64,000 bases of DNA from Mixophyes australis (GCA_036250195.1 JAVHZZ010000011.1:49374811-49438810); one strand, 5' to 3'; counted from the stretch's first letter, positions 12,111 through 24,780 are shown. The notes: generated by a model from the sequence alone, not told the origin. Made by a program: numbers and translations.

Positions 12111-14537
12111 CTGTAATAAGAAAAATATGATTTTATATTAAGTTCATCTCTGTTTTTGCTGTAATTCAGAGCAGATAGTTTAAAATATCTGCTTATGGGG
12201 TTTACAATTCCCCAATACTTTATGGTGTACCCAACTGTAAGTCATTCATACAGTAACCTTTCAAATATTAATAAACTCCGGGAAGCAAGCGCTGTGTGTG
12301 CTTTTTCATCTAGCCACATATTTATTTCTACTTTTCAATCTTTCCATATATCTGCATCATTTTATGCTTCTACAGTGTTTAGGATATGCAAACAGCTTTC
12401 AATCAACAATAGTGGCTAACGCCTAATCTGAGATACAGTGGCAATGCTTAAGTTTAAAGTCACATGACATAACTAAATAGGACATTTATGTTTATCACAC
12501 CAATACCAGTGTTGGTGGTGTGCTTACATTTATTAAATAGGTTGCTATAAATCCATAAAAATAAATATAAATGTTTGACGCTCCGGGTCTGGGCCCCTCT
12601 GCCAAAATTCTGCCCTGTGGTGCAAAGCTGGTCACATGTTCAAGTTAGCCCCAATGTCACCCCTTTGTAGCTCATTGTAATATCTACAGTGCTGAAGCTG
12701 TTATTTTTCTTTTGCATCATCACAAAACAGTAACACATTGTAACATACTGGAAAAGTAAAAATCAGGCCACACATTTGTCCAGCTCACACTCTAATACAC
12801 ATTAAGTTGCTTTAGTAAGGTGCGTTAGTATTTGCATGAGCTCATGACTTGTACCAAGGTAAGGAATACGAGTCACCACCCCATCTCATACAGCAGAAAA
12901 TTCCAGGGTAATTTATCTACTTTACAAGTGCACATTTATGAGTGTGCAAGAGATACACATTTCTACATTGTCATAAATAACTCAAAGTTGCAGATCACCA
13001 AGTGAGAGCCATTGTGTATCTCGCATTAAGTAGATAGACTTTAAGTGGATACTCATTTAAAAAGAAAAGCTTTGTTTAATTTGCCAAATATCCCATAAAA
13101 TAGAAGTAAGAAATGCTGAAAAGTATTGCAGGGTGCAATTATGTTTAATCTTTGTTTTAATTGTAAATTGAGTAAAGTCCAAATCCTTTCACCTATGGGA
13201 AACATTCTATCTTCTGATTATTTTCACAAAACAAGGACATATTAGGCACATGACCAATGATGCAAGGACAGTTGATAGTTTTTCCACAATGTAAATTATA
13301 TCAGATTATTCAATAAAGCTTAATTTGTCTTTTTAGATTTTGGCATGATTTTCTATGGAGAACAGACGGTATTATAGACACGGCTGTCTCTAAATTCTTT
13401 ACCGCTCTCTATCGTATCTTTCAGATAATTGACTTCGGGTGTTAAATGTCTCAGAGCTTTAAACATTTTTTTAAAAGCCCTCTTTGTCTATTTTTGTATA
13501 ATCATTTGGTTAGAATTCAACCCACTTTTCTGTTTCTCTTCTGTTCTTGTTACCCCTAATGAACCCTTAAGTTAGAGGATGTAAGAAAATCCATTTGGAA
13601 GAAATAGCTGGACTTGTTCCATAGATGTTAACAGGCTCCAAATAGAGCCAAATTATTCCAGTTGTTGAAAGTAAATTGACATGGATGTGTATCAAAAAAC
13701 CTTTATCTGACTTAATGAGCATATTAGAAAAGCAAACCTTGGGAAGCGCAGTCTCATGCTATTGACCCGACATCTTTAGACTGAAAGATTTACATTTTAT
13801 TAGTAGAAATATGATTACTTCATCTTTTATGCACTATCAATTCTATTGTATCCAATGAAAAAATGTGGGGATTAAAGCTCATCATTTTATTTTGTTAATT
13901 AATTGTCATATCCACTTTCAAACAAACTCTATTCAGACACTTGGTTCGTTTTCTGTCAGACTGGATTCATCAATGTTAACATTTTTATTTTATCTTGGTG
14001 TTTTTTTTTCTTTACCCTTTTTCAGGCTGAAGACGAATATTATTATATTATATTTTGTAATATATTATAACATTTCATAATAGATCCCATGTCAGACCGA
14101 TGACTGTGCCACTACTAATACTTTTCTAATGACTGTCAATTATTTCTTAAAGCAAAGTATTACATAGTAGTATATTGTTTGTGTTAGAGTGTCCGGACTA
14201 TCTTTTCTTTTGTCCTTACATACACAGTGGTCTTATTTGTCCTGGCTGCACTTTTCAAATGATTTTATTATCTTGTACACATTCATTTAAAGAAGTGCAG
14301 CCTGGTTTCACTGATTTATGTAGCACTGCCTATAAATTTAGTTAGTTCCAACTAAAACTAAATACTGTTCTTGTTGGTCTTTTAATCCATGTTTGTTATT
14401 TACTTATTATTTATTTATTAACATTTATATTTAAATTCTTAAATATTAAAATGGTTTGTTACTTTAGCATGCAATGGTGTTTAGTTCTTTAGAGGAGGTA
14501 GCTCTGCTGCATTGATAAATAAATGATTGATTCTCAC
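12111..14537 (-). other. TECTA: TECTA intron 6, no insertion recognised
   Basis: 2,427 nt with GT/AG ends, AT-rich. I see no terminal repeats, tandem arrays or RNA genes. Confidence 0.7.
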
Positions 14538-14950
14538 CTTTACTTTTCCAAAACTTCCCTTGGGTATTACAATGTTATGGGAATAGACCTCCACAGAAAT
14601 ATCCTTTAGCCATGACACTGCAGACCCTCCACGATTTTCATTCTTGGCTTCTATACTAAAGAATGGAAGATGATTTCCTGAAAGACAATTCCTTGCTAGC
14701 AGATACGAACATGAACCTTGGAAGTGGAAGAGAAGTCCATCAAATGTGTGGTAATGTGGGTCTCCAAAGACCACACAAGTGCTACTTTCAACTGGTAGAC
14801 ACTGAAAGTATTTCTCCTTTGGTTCACATACTTCATATGGGCCACAGACTGTCTCTTGACATGATATCTCATTATTGAAATCAAGGCAACGACATCTAGT
14901 GGAACAATTAGCATTTTCCCAAAACAGCTGTCCTTGGCGCAAAAATTGAC
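14538..14950 (-). CDS. TECTA: TECTA coding exon 6: cysteine-rich linker and start of the first VWD domain
   Basis: This 413-nt exon completes the split glycine and adds 137 codons (residues 260-397). Acceptor GTTATCAG, donor AAG/GTGAGA. The first part is VWC-like: [20 protein letters not shown] followed by [12 protein letters not shown]. The von Willebrand D domain begins near residue 318 with [16 protein letters not shown], the usual opening motif with its GDPHY core. The exon ends in phase 0 at GSFGKVK. Confidence 0.96.
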
Positions 14951-15829
14951 CTGATAACAAAAAATACAATTTAATGAGAATTTATTTTTGCAAAAAAATG
15001 TTTAAATAAAGATGATTTTACGGGCATGTGCTTCAAGTTACCCATCTACAAAGTGTACTAATTTGTACAATAATAACAAGGGCTATTGCTCTTTTTTGAT
15101 CCAAAAAAGGGCTAGTGTTCATGGCAAGCTATCAAAAAAAAATGTGGAAAATAAATAAATGTCAGTCCACTATCTCAACACTTGGTCTACAGTTCTATAG
15201 ACCACAACATTAAAAAATGTATCCAAGGTGAACACACAATCTTTCTAATTAACTTTTTCATACCTAGAACTGTGCAGGTGACAAAGGGACATCCATGTCA
15301 ATTGGAAGAAAGATGCTTCCACCATCAGCACAAAAAATGATTTTTCATTGTAAGGGTATTATACTATAGAACCTTTGAACTTCCTAGTGATGGAGTGGAC
15401 TTCAAAACAGCATGTCTGGTTGAATATCATTAAAATAGCTTCTAAACCACACACAAATTTGAACAAACAACTCTCAATAAAAGTTTTGTGAATGTGCTCA
15501 TAACCCCATTAATCATAAAACATTTCCTTGGCCTAATGTGTATGTGACATAAACACTTTAAATGACCACTAAACATAAAATATCATTTGAATTACAAAAT
15601 AGTAGGTCTGTCAAGTCTCCTGTATTCTTATGAACTGTCCTGCATGTCATGTCTTCCTTGTCTCACAGTTTTATCCCCAATCTCCTGGATATCAGCGGAA
15701 GGGGGTCAAATTGCTCCACAAATCAGTGCTGGTAGCCTTCTACTGGATATAATGGCTTCCCCACACTTCTCCAGCTCGCAAAGAGACAGAATGGGACCAG
15801 AAAGTAGACTATTGGGATCTGCATTGTGA
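14951..15829 (-). other. TECTA: TECTA intron 5, part next to exon 6; nothing recognised
   Basis: AT-rich intronic sequence without visible repeats or coding signal. Confidence 0.6.
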
Positions 15830-16240
15830 CACTACCAGAGATATCGAGATTTTGCATTATAAAACTACTAGAGATTTGGGAGACTGCATTATAAAGCTAG
15901 ACAATTTGGGGGTCTCTATTTTTAATCCAGCACAAATGTGGGGGTCTGCATTTTAAAAACACCACAGATTTGGTATTCAGAATACAGTCAGTATTGTATA
16001 GTAGTTTGCACTAGCTTCTCTCTGTATTGTATATTGGTCAGTAAAAAAAACTTTTTTATATAGGGGTCACTAGCATTCTACAGAGGTCTCGTAAATGCTC
16101 TTTACATTTTATACATTTCACTAGAATACTCTCTGCATTGTACAGAGGTTCCTGGAATGTTCTCTGTGTTCTATATTGGGCCATAAATGTAAATTGATCT
16201 CTAGAATGGACCCTGAATTGAATACTGGTCAGATAGGGGT
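15830..16240. repeat. Degenerate short tandem repeats in intron 5
   Basis: Blocks such as gggggtctgcattttaaaa, ctgcattataaa and ctctctgcattgtacagagg recur every 35-70 bp in diverged form. The pattern suggests an old minisatellite; unit length is not sharply defined. Confidence 0.5.
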
Positions 16241-16784
16241 GCATCGTGTTTAATTATAGCTGTTTGAAACGACAAGTTTTCATATATCTTATTGGTTGTG
16301 TAAACCCATGTCCACATTAGATAAACCACTCTCACACATATTTGACATTTCAGATGTGTAACACACCTTCCTCATGTTCATAATTCTAGATAAACATCTC
16401 TGTAGACTTTCTGTCAGTAATCACATTGAAGGACACAGCCGTTCTAGCCTTTTAATGGCTGAACAGCTTGTATTTAACTGCTCAGCAAATGTAAATAAAG
16501 AGCCTGATTCATACAGGAACATAAATACAGATATGTGTGGTAGTTTGCGCAAAATTGCACTGTGCATGCTCAGAAACAGACAACGCGACCAATGAACGCA
16601 AGTACATCTAATTAATATTCAACCGCGGAGGATGTTTCCAACAGCCTACGATTTCATTGGTGGTGGTGTATGCATGTAGTCAATGTATAGTAAGGGCGTG
16701 TGAAGGTCGAGTGCACACAGCAGCATCCAATTCAAGCTTTGGGCATCTCTAAGTTATGTGTTTTTCAGTCATATCGTTTGCACC

Positions 16785-18677
16785 CAGGGCCTGATTAAGG
16801 GTTCTGGCCGCCCTAGGCTAATATGGCCGCAGCGCCCCCCCCCCCCCCCTCCTCCGAATATATAGGTGTATAGGAACACTCCTGAATATGAATGTTCAGG
16901 TGTGTTCTCCAGCATTCAAATTTAGACAGATTGTGCCATTGTCTCTTACCTGTCCTTGCTCTTCTCTCTTGCAACTTTGTTATCCTCTCGCTGGCTTCTG
17001 GAAAGTTGGCGTCCTTTTTTGAAAATGCAAAAATGTATTATAATGCAAACCCTGAATGATTAGGCCCTTTAGTTAAAACAAAACACTCCATTATGGCCAG
17101 CTAAAAGTACCCAATTGGACAGGCATATATAAGCAATATCTGAATATTTGTTGTCAATCAAATACAAACCTCTACCAGCCCCATCTCACTAATATTTAGT
17201 ATTCTAGTGATTGCTGAGACCACCCATATGACCACCACACAATCATGAGATTCTGCCCCCCAAAGCTGCTCTATTTTTTAAATACCCCCTGCAGCCATTT
17301 TCCTTAACCACAACCCCCCCCCACAGCCATTTTCCTTAACCCCTGCTGCAGCTATTTTCTTTACCTCCCACCCTGCATCCATCCCCCTTGCAGCTATTTT
17401 CCTTACCTCCACTCTGCTAGCTAGCTATCCCTCCCCATCACATCAAAACTCCCCCAGTCACATATATCAGCCCCCCTCCTCTGCCCTCCTTCATACATAT
17501 CAACCTCTCTACCTCCCTATAGATTTTCATGGCAGCCCCCCCCTCCCACCCTATAGATTTGTATGACAGTCCCCCTCTCCCTCCCTATACATATGCATGA
17601 CAGTCCCCCCTCTCCCTCCCTATAGATATGCAGGGTAGTCCCCCCTTCCTCCCTATAGATATGCAGGGTAGTTCCCCCCTCTCTATAGATATGCAGTGTA
17701 GTTCCCCCCCTCCCTATAGATATGCAGGATAGTTCCCCCCCTCCCTATAGATATGCAGGGTAGTTTCCCCCCCTTCCTATAGATATGCAGGGCAGTTCCC
17801 CCTCCCTATAGATATGCAGGTCAGTTCCCCCCCTCCTTATAGATATGCAGGGCAGTTCCCCCCTCCCTATAGAAATGCAGGGCAGTTCCCCCCCTCCCTA
17901 TAGATATGCAGGGCAGTCCCCCCCCCCTCCCTATAGATATGCAGGGCAGTTCCCCCCCTCCCTATAGATATGCAGGGCAGTTCCCCCCCTCCCTATAGAT
18001 ATGCAGGGCAGTCCCCCTCCCCTCCCTATAGATATGCAGGGCAGTTCCCCCTCCTCCCTATAGATATGCAGGGCAGTTCCCCCCCCCCTCCCTATAGATA
18101 TGCAGGGCAGTTCCCCCCCTCCCTATAGATATGCAGGGCAGTTCCCCCCCTCCCTATAGATATGCAGGGCAGTGCCCCCCCCCTCCCTATAGATATGCAG
18201 GGCAGTCCCCCCCCCCTCCCTATAGATATGCAGGGCAGTTCCCCCCCCCCTCCCTATAGATATGCAGGGCAGTTCCCCCCCCCCTCCCTATAGATATGCA
18301 GGGCAGTTCCCCCCCCTCCCTATAGATATGCAGGGCAGTTCCCCCTTCACTTACCTGTAGTTGTGCCAGCGTCGCTCCTCTCCTCAGATCAGCAGATAGG
18401 AAGTGAAGACGTCCTGCTTCCTGTCTGCTGCACAGCAACAGGCAGCCTGGCGATTGGCTGTGTGTTGCTAACCACTGACCACCAATGCTTTTGATTGTCA
18501 AGCCCTCCATCCCCCCGCGGCGACCCCCCCTCCCCCACCCTGAAAAAAAAATGAATGAAGAAAAAAAAAAATTAAAAACATTTTTTTTTAAAAAAAAAAA
18601 TACCCACAGTGCCACGCCCCCCGGGACCCAGCGCCCCAGGCTGCAGCCTGGTCAGCCTAGTGGTTTATCAGGCCCTG
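16785..18677. mobile_element. Non-autonomous hAT, 1,893 bp, carrying a minisatellite
   Basis: Ends are cagggcctgatta and tatcaggccctg, and an exact 8-bp duplication tttgcacc flanks them (16777-16784 and 18678-18685). No transposase fragment is present. The middle is a C-rich minisatellite (17,512-18,345). Two other hAT elements here share the CAG(G/A)GC(C/T)(C/T/G)G-type end: 41873-44033 and 54293-54726. Confidence 0.92.
17512..18345. repeat. C-rich minisatellite, unit about 31 bp, about 27 copies
   Basis: The unit is of the form ccctatagatatgcagggca followed by gttcccccc, with the C run varying from about 5 to 11. Copies at the left edge are diverged (gattttcatggcag, gatttgtatgacag) and those in the middle and right are nearly uniform, so expansion was asymmetric. 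Confidence 0.93.
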
Positions 18678-19285
18678 TTTGCACCAGTTAAAGGGCAGGT
18701 TTATGTCCCGATTGATTGTGGTGACGGACGTGTATACATGCCACAACATAAGTTTGCAATCAAGAGCAACACTAAAAAGTCATTTTATATACAGTATGCA
18801 TTGAGAACATCTCAAGAAATTTATTTGGTGGGAAAAAAGTTTTCTTTCTTTTTCAATGTCTTTTTCTTAATTATTACATTATTAACAAGTGACAATAATT
18901 GATTTTTTTTTAATTCTGTGTATTGTACGTATGCAGTATGTTGTGTCTGTCTCAATACGGCAAGTGCCAAACATGCAAAGCATACCTACAGCTTATTCAG
19001 CAAGAGATGTTTCTTCAGAACCGCTTGTAGTTGAATACGGACATGTGAATACCTGAATTACAGGTGTTTTGTTTTTCAATTTACATAATGTTTGTTTTGC
19101 ATTCCTTAATGAATCAGGCCCAAAATGTCAAACTTCTCCAGTTCTCTCAACTTATGGTAACTTTTACATATATGGTGAGTGGTAATTATAGCACTATTAA
19201 TCATAATCGTAATCATTACTAATCCTACATTTTTGTCTTGCTTTATTATGCGATTACAACACCCAATATTTCCTGCACACTATAC

Positions 19286-19451
19286 CTTTTAGACTGCAAC
19301 CATTAGCTGGATCAATCTCTTTCCCATCTATTTTGAATAACCAGCGTCCTGGGATGTTCACATTTGTGCTATCTTCAATATTGACAATCTCAGATGATCG
19401 GGATCCAGGGACACTGAAGAAATTGGTTAGATTTCCACCAATAAATCCAGC
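19286..19451 (-). CDS. TECTA: TECTA coding exon 5: end of the NIDO domain and linker
   Basis: This 166-nt exon (55 codons plus one base, residues 205-259) has acceptor CTAATTCAG and donor AAAG/GTATAG. It starts [18 protein letters not shown], continues through [20 protein letters not shown], and ends at CSLK with a split glycine codon. This closes the NIDO region. The NLT sequon is a likely N-glycosylation site. Confidence 0.95.
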
Positions 19452-20300
19452 CTGAATTAGAGAGAAAAACATGTTATTTTTTTGAAAGGTTCTGTTATGG
19501 CTCAATTATCCTTGCTTATGTTATATAGTTGGTGAATACATGTAAGGTATTGTAATAGATAAATGGTAATAGAAATGCAGAATGATACATTCTGGTACAT
19601 ATTCCTGCAGGCAGATGAATACATTGACAATGTTAGAACTCATTCACTAACATTACATGTAGGTACAACATTTTGAGTAAACCATTGCAACCTATCACAC
19701 ACTTCACATTTCATTGTCAAACTAGCACTAGATAGATACATAATTGCTGTTTGCATTGCTTATGTGCAAATGTTGATACATTTACAATGTTTAGTAAATG
19801 TGCCCTTACTGGTTTTATCGTTTAGCTTTCTGTCCTCTTCAATTTATGAAGTCTCTTTCATTGTGAGTCAGGCCCAAAATGTCAGAGTTCTCCAGTTCTG
19901 TCAACTTATGAGTTAGCCATTTTAAATATGAGGCAGTTGATTGCCCATATCCCCAGGCATGCACTTTGGGGGGTTTCCAGGTGCCTGGAACCCCCTCAGC
20001 TGCCACAAATTTGGTCTTTGTTTTTCCATCTAGCAGCCAGTACTGTGCCCTCTGCAGTACTATTTACAGAGGCTGCTTCTCTCCGCATTCAAGTGGCTGC
20101 AATATACACCAATATAGCTACAATGCAGCGTCTGCGCATGCCCAACTGCAGCAGCTCCTCCCATGATCCCAGGTCAGAGTGGACGTGCACAGTCCAGAGG
20201 TGAGTTGCACTTTGACAAATGGAGACTATGTTTTATTAATATATTTAGATTTAATCTGCCAAATATTCTTATACACACATTATTCTACTTACACACAAAT
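19452..20300 (-). other. TECTA: TECTA intron 4, part next to exon 5
   Basis: Mostly unique sequence. A segment of about 45 bp at 19,867-19,912 repeats 19,115-19,160 with a few differences (aggcccaaaatgtca, ttctccagttct, tcaacttatg), showing the same dispersed repeat on both sides of exon 5. Confidence 0.55.

Positions 20301-20304
<4 letters not shown>

Positions 20305-20337
<33 letters not shown>
20305..20337. repeat. (TA)n microsatellite
   Basis: About 15 uninterrupted TA dinucleotides following a T run. Confidence 0.97.
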
Positions 20338-20339
<2 letters not shown>

Positions 20340-21448
20340 AGTTAACCCATGCATTATACTCATGCTCTCTAGTCAAATCAAGCTACTTAAGGTGTTAAAA
20401 AGGATCTTGTCATGCATTTGGGCCTAGCCCAGGCCTCCTCAGGGAAAGAGCGTTACTTCCAGACGCAAGCACCCTTTTTTAACGTGGTTTTGTCCACATG
20501 TCACCACCTCATCATTTTTCTCCATCACCTCATCCTTCATCTTCATCGCCACATCCTTTATCAAGCTACTTAAGGTGTTAAAAACTCCCCACTGTCACCC
20601 CCGGCAACCACCAACCACTCCCAACTGTCACTTCTCCTTCAAGAAATATATAGGTCAGTGTATAACTCTGCCCAGCAGGTGGCGCTGCAGCTTGGTTTTT
20701 TTTTTCCACACACGCCACTAGGCATTTATATAGTAGATATTATATTTTGCAATTTCAAAACATTACTTTTATCTATTGTTTTTAACTCTTTATTACACCA
20801 ACACCCATGGTGCTGTATGAAATTTTAACATGCTGCATGTTTCTCGGTTATAGTGTTGCCAGCCCAGCCTGGCGGAGCCCAGTGCTGGTAGCAGCTTTTT
20901 CAGGGGGAAGCCACACTGTTCATTCTCCCCAATTTTGACGATATCAGACTAGGCTGTAAATGCTGGTGCTGTGGGCTGGGTTTTGCGGCATTTTATTAAC
21001 AAGGTCATTTAATATCAATATTCATAACCGAGATGATGATGATGATGACTGGCGTCTGAACAACTTGATGATACGCTTAATAGTGTGTCTTCCTGCTTCA
21101 CGCAATCACACTCAGTTACGTTTATAGGCTGATTCGCGTAGATCATTACGACTCAGCATGAAAGCATAATTGCATGTTTTTGTGTTAATGCATTTTGTGC
21201 CTCTGTTTTAGATGCAAATGCATTCAAGCATCGGTCCCTAAGTGCGTATAGGCCTGAATGACTCAGACAGCAGCAGTTCCTCCTGGTGCCTGAGCATCAC
21301 TTGCCTTTAGGTTCTGACTCATTCATGACCATTGAGAACCAATGAGTGCTAAAATATCATTATATTGCTGCACTCACTTAAGAAAAAAAAATGCTATATA
21401 ATAATAGCTTGATGTCACACCATGTAGTCCCCAGGCACCTCAAGAGAC
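20338..21448. other. Intron 4 stretch, unclassified repeat-like sequence
   Basis: The phrase atcaagctacttaaggtgtt occurs at about 20,379 and again at about 20,560, so a segment is duplicated about 180 bp apart, with a diverged block in between. The end near aggcatttatatagtaga could be a Helitron-like terminus, but I see no diagnostic hairpin. No gene. Confidence 0.35.
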
Positions 21449-21451
21449 TAA

Positions 21452-21626
21452 GGGATAGATTTACTAAGCTGCGGGTTTAAAAAAGTGGGGATGTTGCCTA
21501 TAGCAAACAATCAGATTCTAGCTGTCATTTTGTAGAAGGTACTAAATAAATGAAAGCTAGAACCTGATTGGTTGCTATAGGCAACATCCCCACTTTTTCA
21601 AACCCGCAGCTTAGTAAATCTAGCCC
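21452..21626. mobile_element. Harbinger-like MITE, 175 bp, TAA target duplication
   Basis: Terminal inverted repeats are gggatagatttactaag and its complement ending ctagccc, and most of the element is palindromic (gtggggatgttgcctatagc and its complement). The flanking TAA at 21449-21451 and 21627-21629 fits the TWA target preference of PIF/Harbinger elements. Non-coding. Confidence 0.85.
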
Positions 21627-22049
21627 TAAGAACCAAATTCTATTTTGAAAAATGCCAGGACTGAAAGTAAATAAACATAATCCTTTATTTGTCTTGCCTT
21701 CTTCTAAATATCAACTATATTTTATAAAATAACTAGAGATGGTCACTGACCCCCGTGTTTTGGTTTTGGATTCGGTTTTGGATCTGGATTACCGTCGTGT
21801 TTTGGTTTTGGTTTTGGTTTTGCAAAACCGCCATTGCGTGTTTTGGTTTTGGTTTTGGTTTTGTTTGGTTTTGTTTTGCAATTTGTTATAAAAATTACAT
21901 TTATTGGTGCTAAAATAACATAATTTAGGTATTATTTTGTAGCTACATTATTATTAACCTCAGTAACACTAATTTCCAGTCATTTTTTATTCAATTTTGA
22001 ACACCTCCTATGTCACAATATGATTTTCATACACTTGAAAAGAAAAATT

Positions 22050-23600
22050 GCTGCAGTTCTTGCCAGTGATAACAAAAAGGCCATTGTCATGCCTGGGCAT
22101 AAGACCAAAAATCCACCTCTTAAGTGTGGAATTATTTTTACACGAATCCTGGCAAGAGTTGTCTATCCATTTGTAACATTTTGAAAGCCACACTCAGTAG
22201 AGGTAGGGACCTTAACCATCTGGGATCCTCATCCATGTTTCGTCATTTTTCAGCGAGTTATTGGCAAACTGTTGGGAAAATCAGAAACTTTGGTTAAAAA
22301 AAAATTAACAACAAGCATTCCAGCATAATCTACCTCCCTTCTCTCATCTACATCCCAGCACCTGCAATCTTCCCCCCCAACAATTGGCAAGTAAACAATC
22401 CTCTGCAAGAGGAAGCAAGAATGAAACCTGTCACCCAGTCGCAAAGCGGATCACAGACGCCCTGGGTACTATGTTAGCGTTAGATCTGTGTCCAATGTCC
22501 ACTATTAATACAGTTGGTTTAAGACATTTAATTGAGGTGTTATGTCCCTGTTAGCAAATGTCATCACTATACCATTTTACTAGAAAAGCTTATTCTCTCC
22601 TGTACCGGAAAGTTCCTAAAAATGTCATTATTGGGTGACAAAATGGTATTCTACCCACTGTATACTTAACCACAGATATGTGTACAAGCGGAACTGGGCA
22701 AACAAAAGATTATATGACTGTGAAAGCCCACTGGGTTGGTCTTTCGCCTTCCCCAGCATGGACAGCAGCAGCATGTACCCAGGTACATCACATTTTTGAG
22801 AAGTAGGCTACTCTGTGTATCAGCAGCTTCACTAAGAGGCATACAGCTGACAAACTGTTCCAAAAACTAAGGGATGTCATTGAAAGATGGCTAATCCTGC
22901 TTGGAGTCTCCTGAGGATATGTCATTTCTGATTACGACCCCAATATTGGTCCAGCATTACAGCGGGGCTGAATTCCATCACATTTCCTGTTTTGCACACA
23001 CTATCAACTTGGTGTTACAGAACTTTTGAAAAATGACATGCAGGAGATGCTGTTTGTGTCCATAAACATTTAGGGTCAATTTGTGGTTTCTGCAACAGCA
23101 TGTAGGAGAATACAGCAGCTGCAAGAAGACTAGCATTTGAGGGGAATATACTTTAGTCCAGCGAAGTAGTTACCTGTGAAGAAAGTGCAGACACGGTTAG
23201 CTTGAGTCAAGTGATTGCCTTAATAATAGATTTTGAAAAGGTGCTACATAAAATTATAGTGTGCAATAAAACAAAGTAAATGTGCTAACTATATTTTAAT
23301 TGTAGATGAAATACTTAATTTTCTTTGCAAGGATCCCAGACTTATCAACATCTTGTTGGGACGTCTTCTCCTTCAGTTTCTCTGGCAACTGCTTGTAGTA
23401 AAAGAAATTGCTTTCCCAAGACACCCAGTGGTGATGCAGATGAGTCCGCTAAACATTTTGATATTTGCTGTGCTGTAAAAGAATTGCCCAAAAACCGTGA
23501 CAGCTCTGCCCTAAAATCAACTAGTCATTCCCTTTGGAAGGCCATTATCAGCAATTACATCATACTACACAGACTTCTATGATATTGGGATATTGGGATG
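22050..23600 (+). pseudogene. hAT transposase, central to C-terminal part, inverted within hAT-2
   Basis: This corresponds to hAT-1 bases of about 7,820-9,920 in the same plus orientation, although the hAT-2 ends are minus. Recognisable pieces are the block encoding KKAIVMPGHK, the BED-finger region, HPVAKRITDALGTM-like sequence at about 22,435, DYMTVKAHWVGLSPSPAWTA at about 22,710, and the end of the core near 23,580. It is heavily damaged: numerous stops, frameshifts and a lost internal section around 23,060-23,330. It cannot encode a working protein. Confidence 0.85.
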
Positions 23601-23925
23601 AATTAGTATTGTTGGAGGAAGATTATCACTAAACCCTGCCACCTCTCCAGTTTCGCAATGAGCTATGGTACAATAAAATGTAACTGCAGATTTAGACCAA
23701 GACTGTCAGCCCTATTATTTCTATTTCAGCAATTACAATTAGCAATGGAGCAATGGAGCTCTTCTCTTTGGGTGTTACCTATATAACGCAGCACAATTTG
23801 CCTGCAAATTCTACAGACAAGCCTGCTTGTCTTCCTCTCCATCAATGACTCTTAGCAATTGAGCACTCGTCTTTGGGTGTATATTACACCCAAACATTAT
23901 TAGTGAAAATTATGAAAAATACAGT

Positions 23926-24092
23926 TTAATCCCTGATAGGCCCTCCACCATCCTTTGCATGTTAATAGTAGGATTGGTTGGAATTATGATCAAGGTCACA
24001 CATTTTTTTGACAAATCCTTCAAACCAGCCCAGATGTCAAACTGTTGTGGTCTGCCCCCTGCGTCATCCCTGCTTGTGTTTGGAAAGTGCAT
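23926..24092 (-). pseudogene. hAT transposase C-terminal fragment fused to the N-terminal part
   Basis: It encodes FPNTSRDDAGGRPQQFDIW, then AGLKDLSKK and PTNPTINMQRMV. It matches hAT-1 at about 9,520-9,860 but without the MITE that splits that copy. It directly follows the N-terminal frame of 24064-24780, showing that the BED and catalytic core were deleted between gcagttctggcatgtg and gcactttccaaac. Confidence 0.87.
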
Positions 24093-24780
24093 ATTGGTGC
24101 CAGAACCTCACATGCCAGAACTGCTCCCACTGGTGCCACACTGCTGCAGGACTTACACAATCAACCGCATCCTCATCGTCGGATACCCAAATCTCCCCCA
24201 CATCCTCTTCTAAAGACAAAGTGTCATCCTCACTTGGTGTATCACCGGCTACACTCGGGCTGTTCAGGCACACATCAGCAGAACTGCTGAAAGGGCCCTT
24301 CTTTATGGGTAGACTAACAGAATGGTCACGATTAGACATCCCACTGTTGGATGGACTCTCCACAGGGATTGTTGTCATTTGTGAATCAGAGCAAATATTC
24401 TCCTGTAATGCCTCACTGTTATCTTGCAGCTCGGCTTTGACGCGTAACAGTAGTTGTGCACCAATTGTAGGCTGGGTAACTTTTTGGGATCTGCCACTAA
24501 TAGCCAAAGGTGAAGGCCTCATTCTCTCTTTGCCACTGCGTGTGTAGAATGGCATGCTTGCAATTTTTTTTTTATCGTCACTTAACTTTTGCTCAGTTAC
24601 ACTTCTTTTTCGCTTCAATACAGTAAAATTTTTTTTGGTTTTTGGTTTTTGCACTAATTTGAAAACACTCTGTTGTTTGACATCGCCTTGGCCAGATGAC
24701 GTACTGGGAACACTAACATCAGGACTGGTGACAGAACCTGGTTGCTCATTCAGATCATATGTGGACTGCTTTGAATCCAT
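24064..24780 (-). CDS. Open N-terminal frame of hAT-2 transposase, core deleted
   Basis: A 238-residue open frame from ATG at 24780. It begins MDSKQSTYDLNEQPGS and includes GKERMRPSPLAISGRSQK and SPSVAGDTPSEDDTLSLEED. It is colinear with the broken N-terminal half of the hAT-1 transposase (7110-7821) but intact here. The last 30 or so residues come from a junction with the C-terminal coding region in a shifted frame. There is no BED finger and no catalytic domain, so at most it could give a truncated N-terminal protein. The 100-bp tandem array ends 20 bp upstream of the ATG, inside the presumed 5' leader. It is a transposon product, not a host gene. Confidence 0.7.
   Translation of the reverse strand: MDSKQSTYDLNEQPGSVTSPDVSVPSTSSGQGDVKQQSVFKLVQKPKTKKNFTVLKRKRSVTEQKLSDDKKKIASMPFYTRSGKERMRPSPLAISGRSQKVTQPTIGAQLLLRVKAELQDNSEALQENICSDSQMTTIPVESPSNSGMSNRDHSVSLPIKKGPFSSSADVCLNSPSVAGDTPSEDDTLSLEEDVGEIWVSDDEDAVDCVSPAAVWHQWEQFWHVRFWHQYALSKHKQG

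Larger units (their letters stand above)
16501..19120. mobile_element. Possible MITE-like element split by a nested hAT
   Basis: The left boundary reads gagcctgattcatacagg and the right cttaatgaatcaggccc; cctgattcat and its complement form a short inverted repeat. The nested hAT at 16785-18677 accounts for most of the length. The sequence past the right end (aggcccaaaatgtcaaac...) recurs at 19,867-19,912, so the boundary may belong to a dispersed repeat. No clear target duplication. Confidence 0.4.

Noticed and set aside
18220..18615. Minus-strand 131-codon frame
   Set aside because: Reads through the C-rich minisatellite and hAT end; glycine-rich periodic product, not a gene.
20290..20427. 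Short frames across the TA microsatellite (tyrosine/isoleucine repeats)
   Set aside because: Pure product of the dinucleotide repeat.
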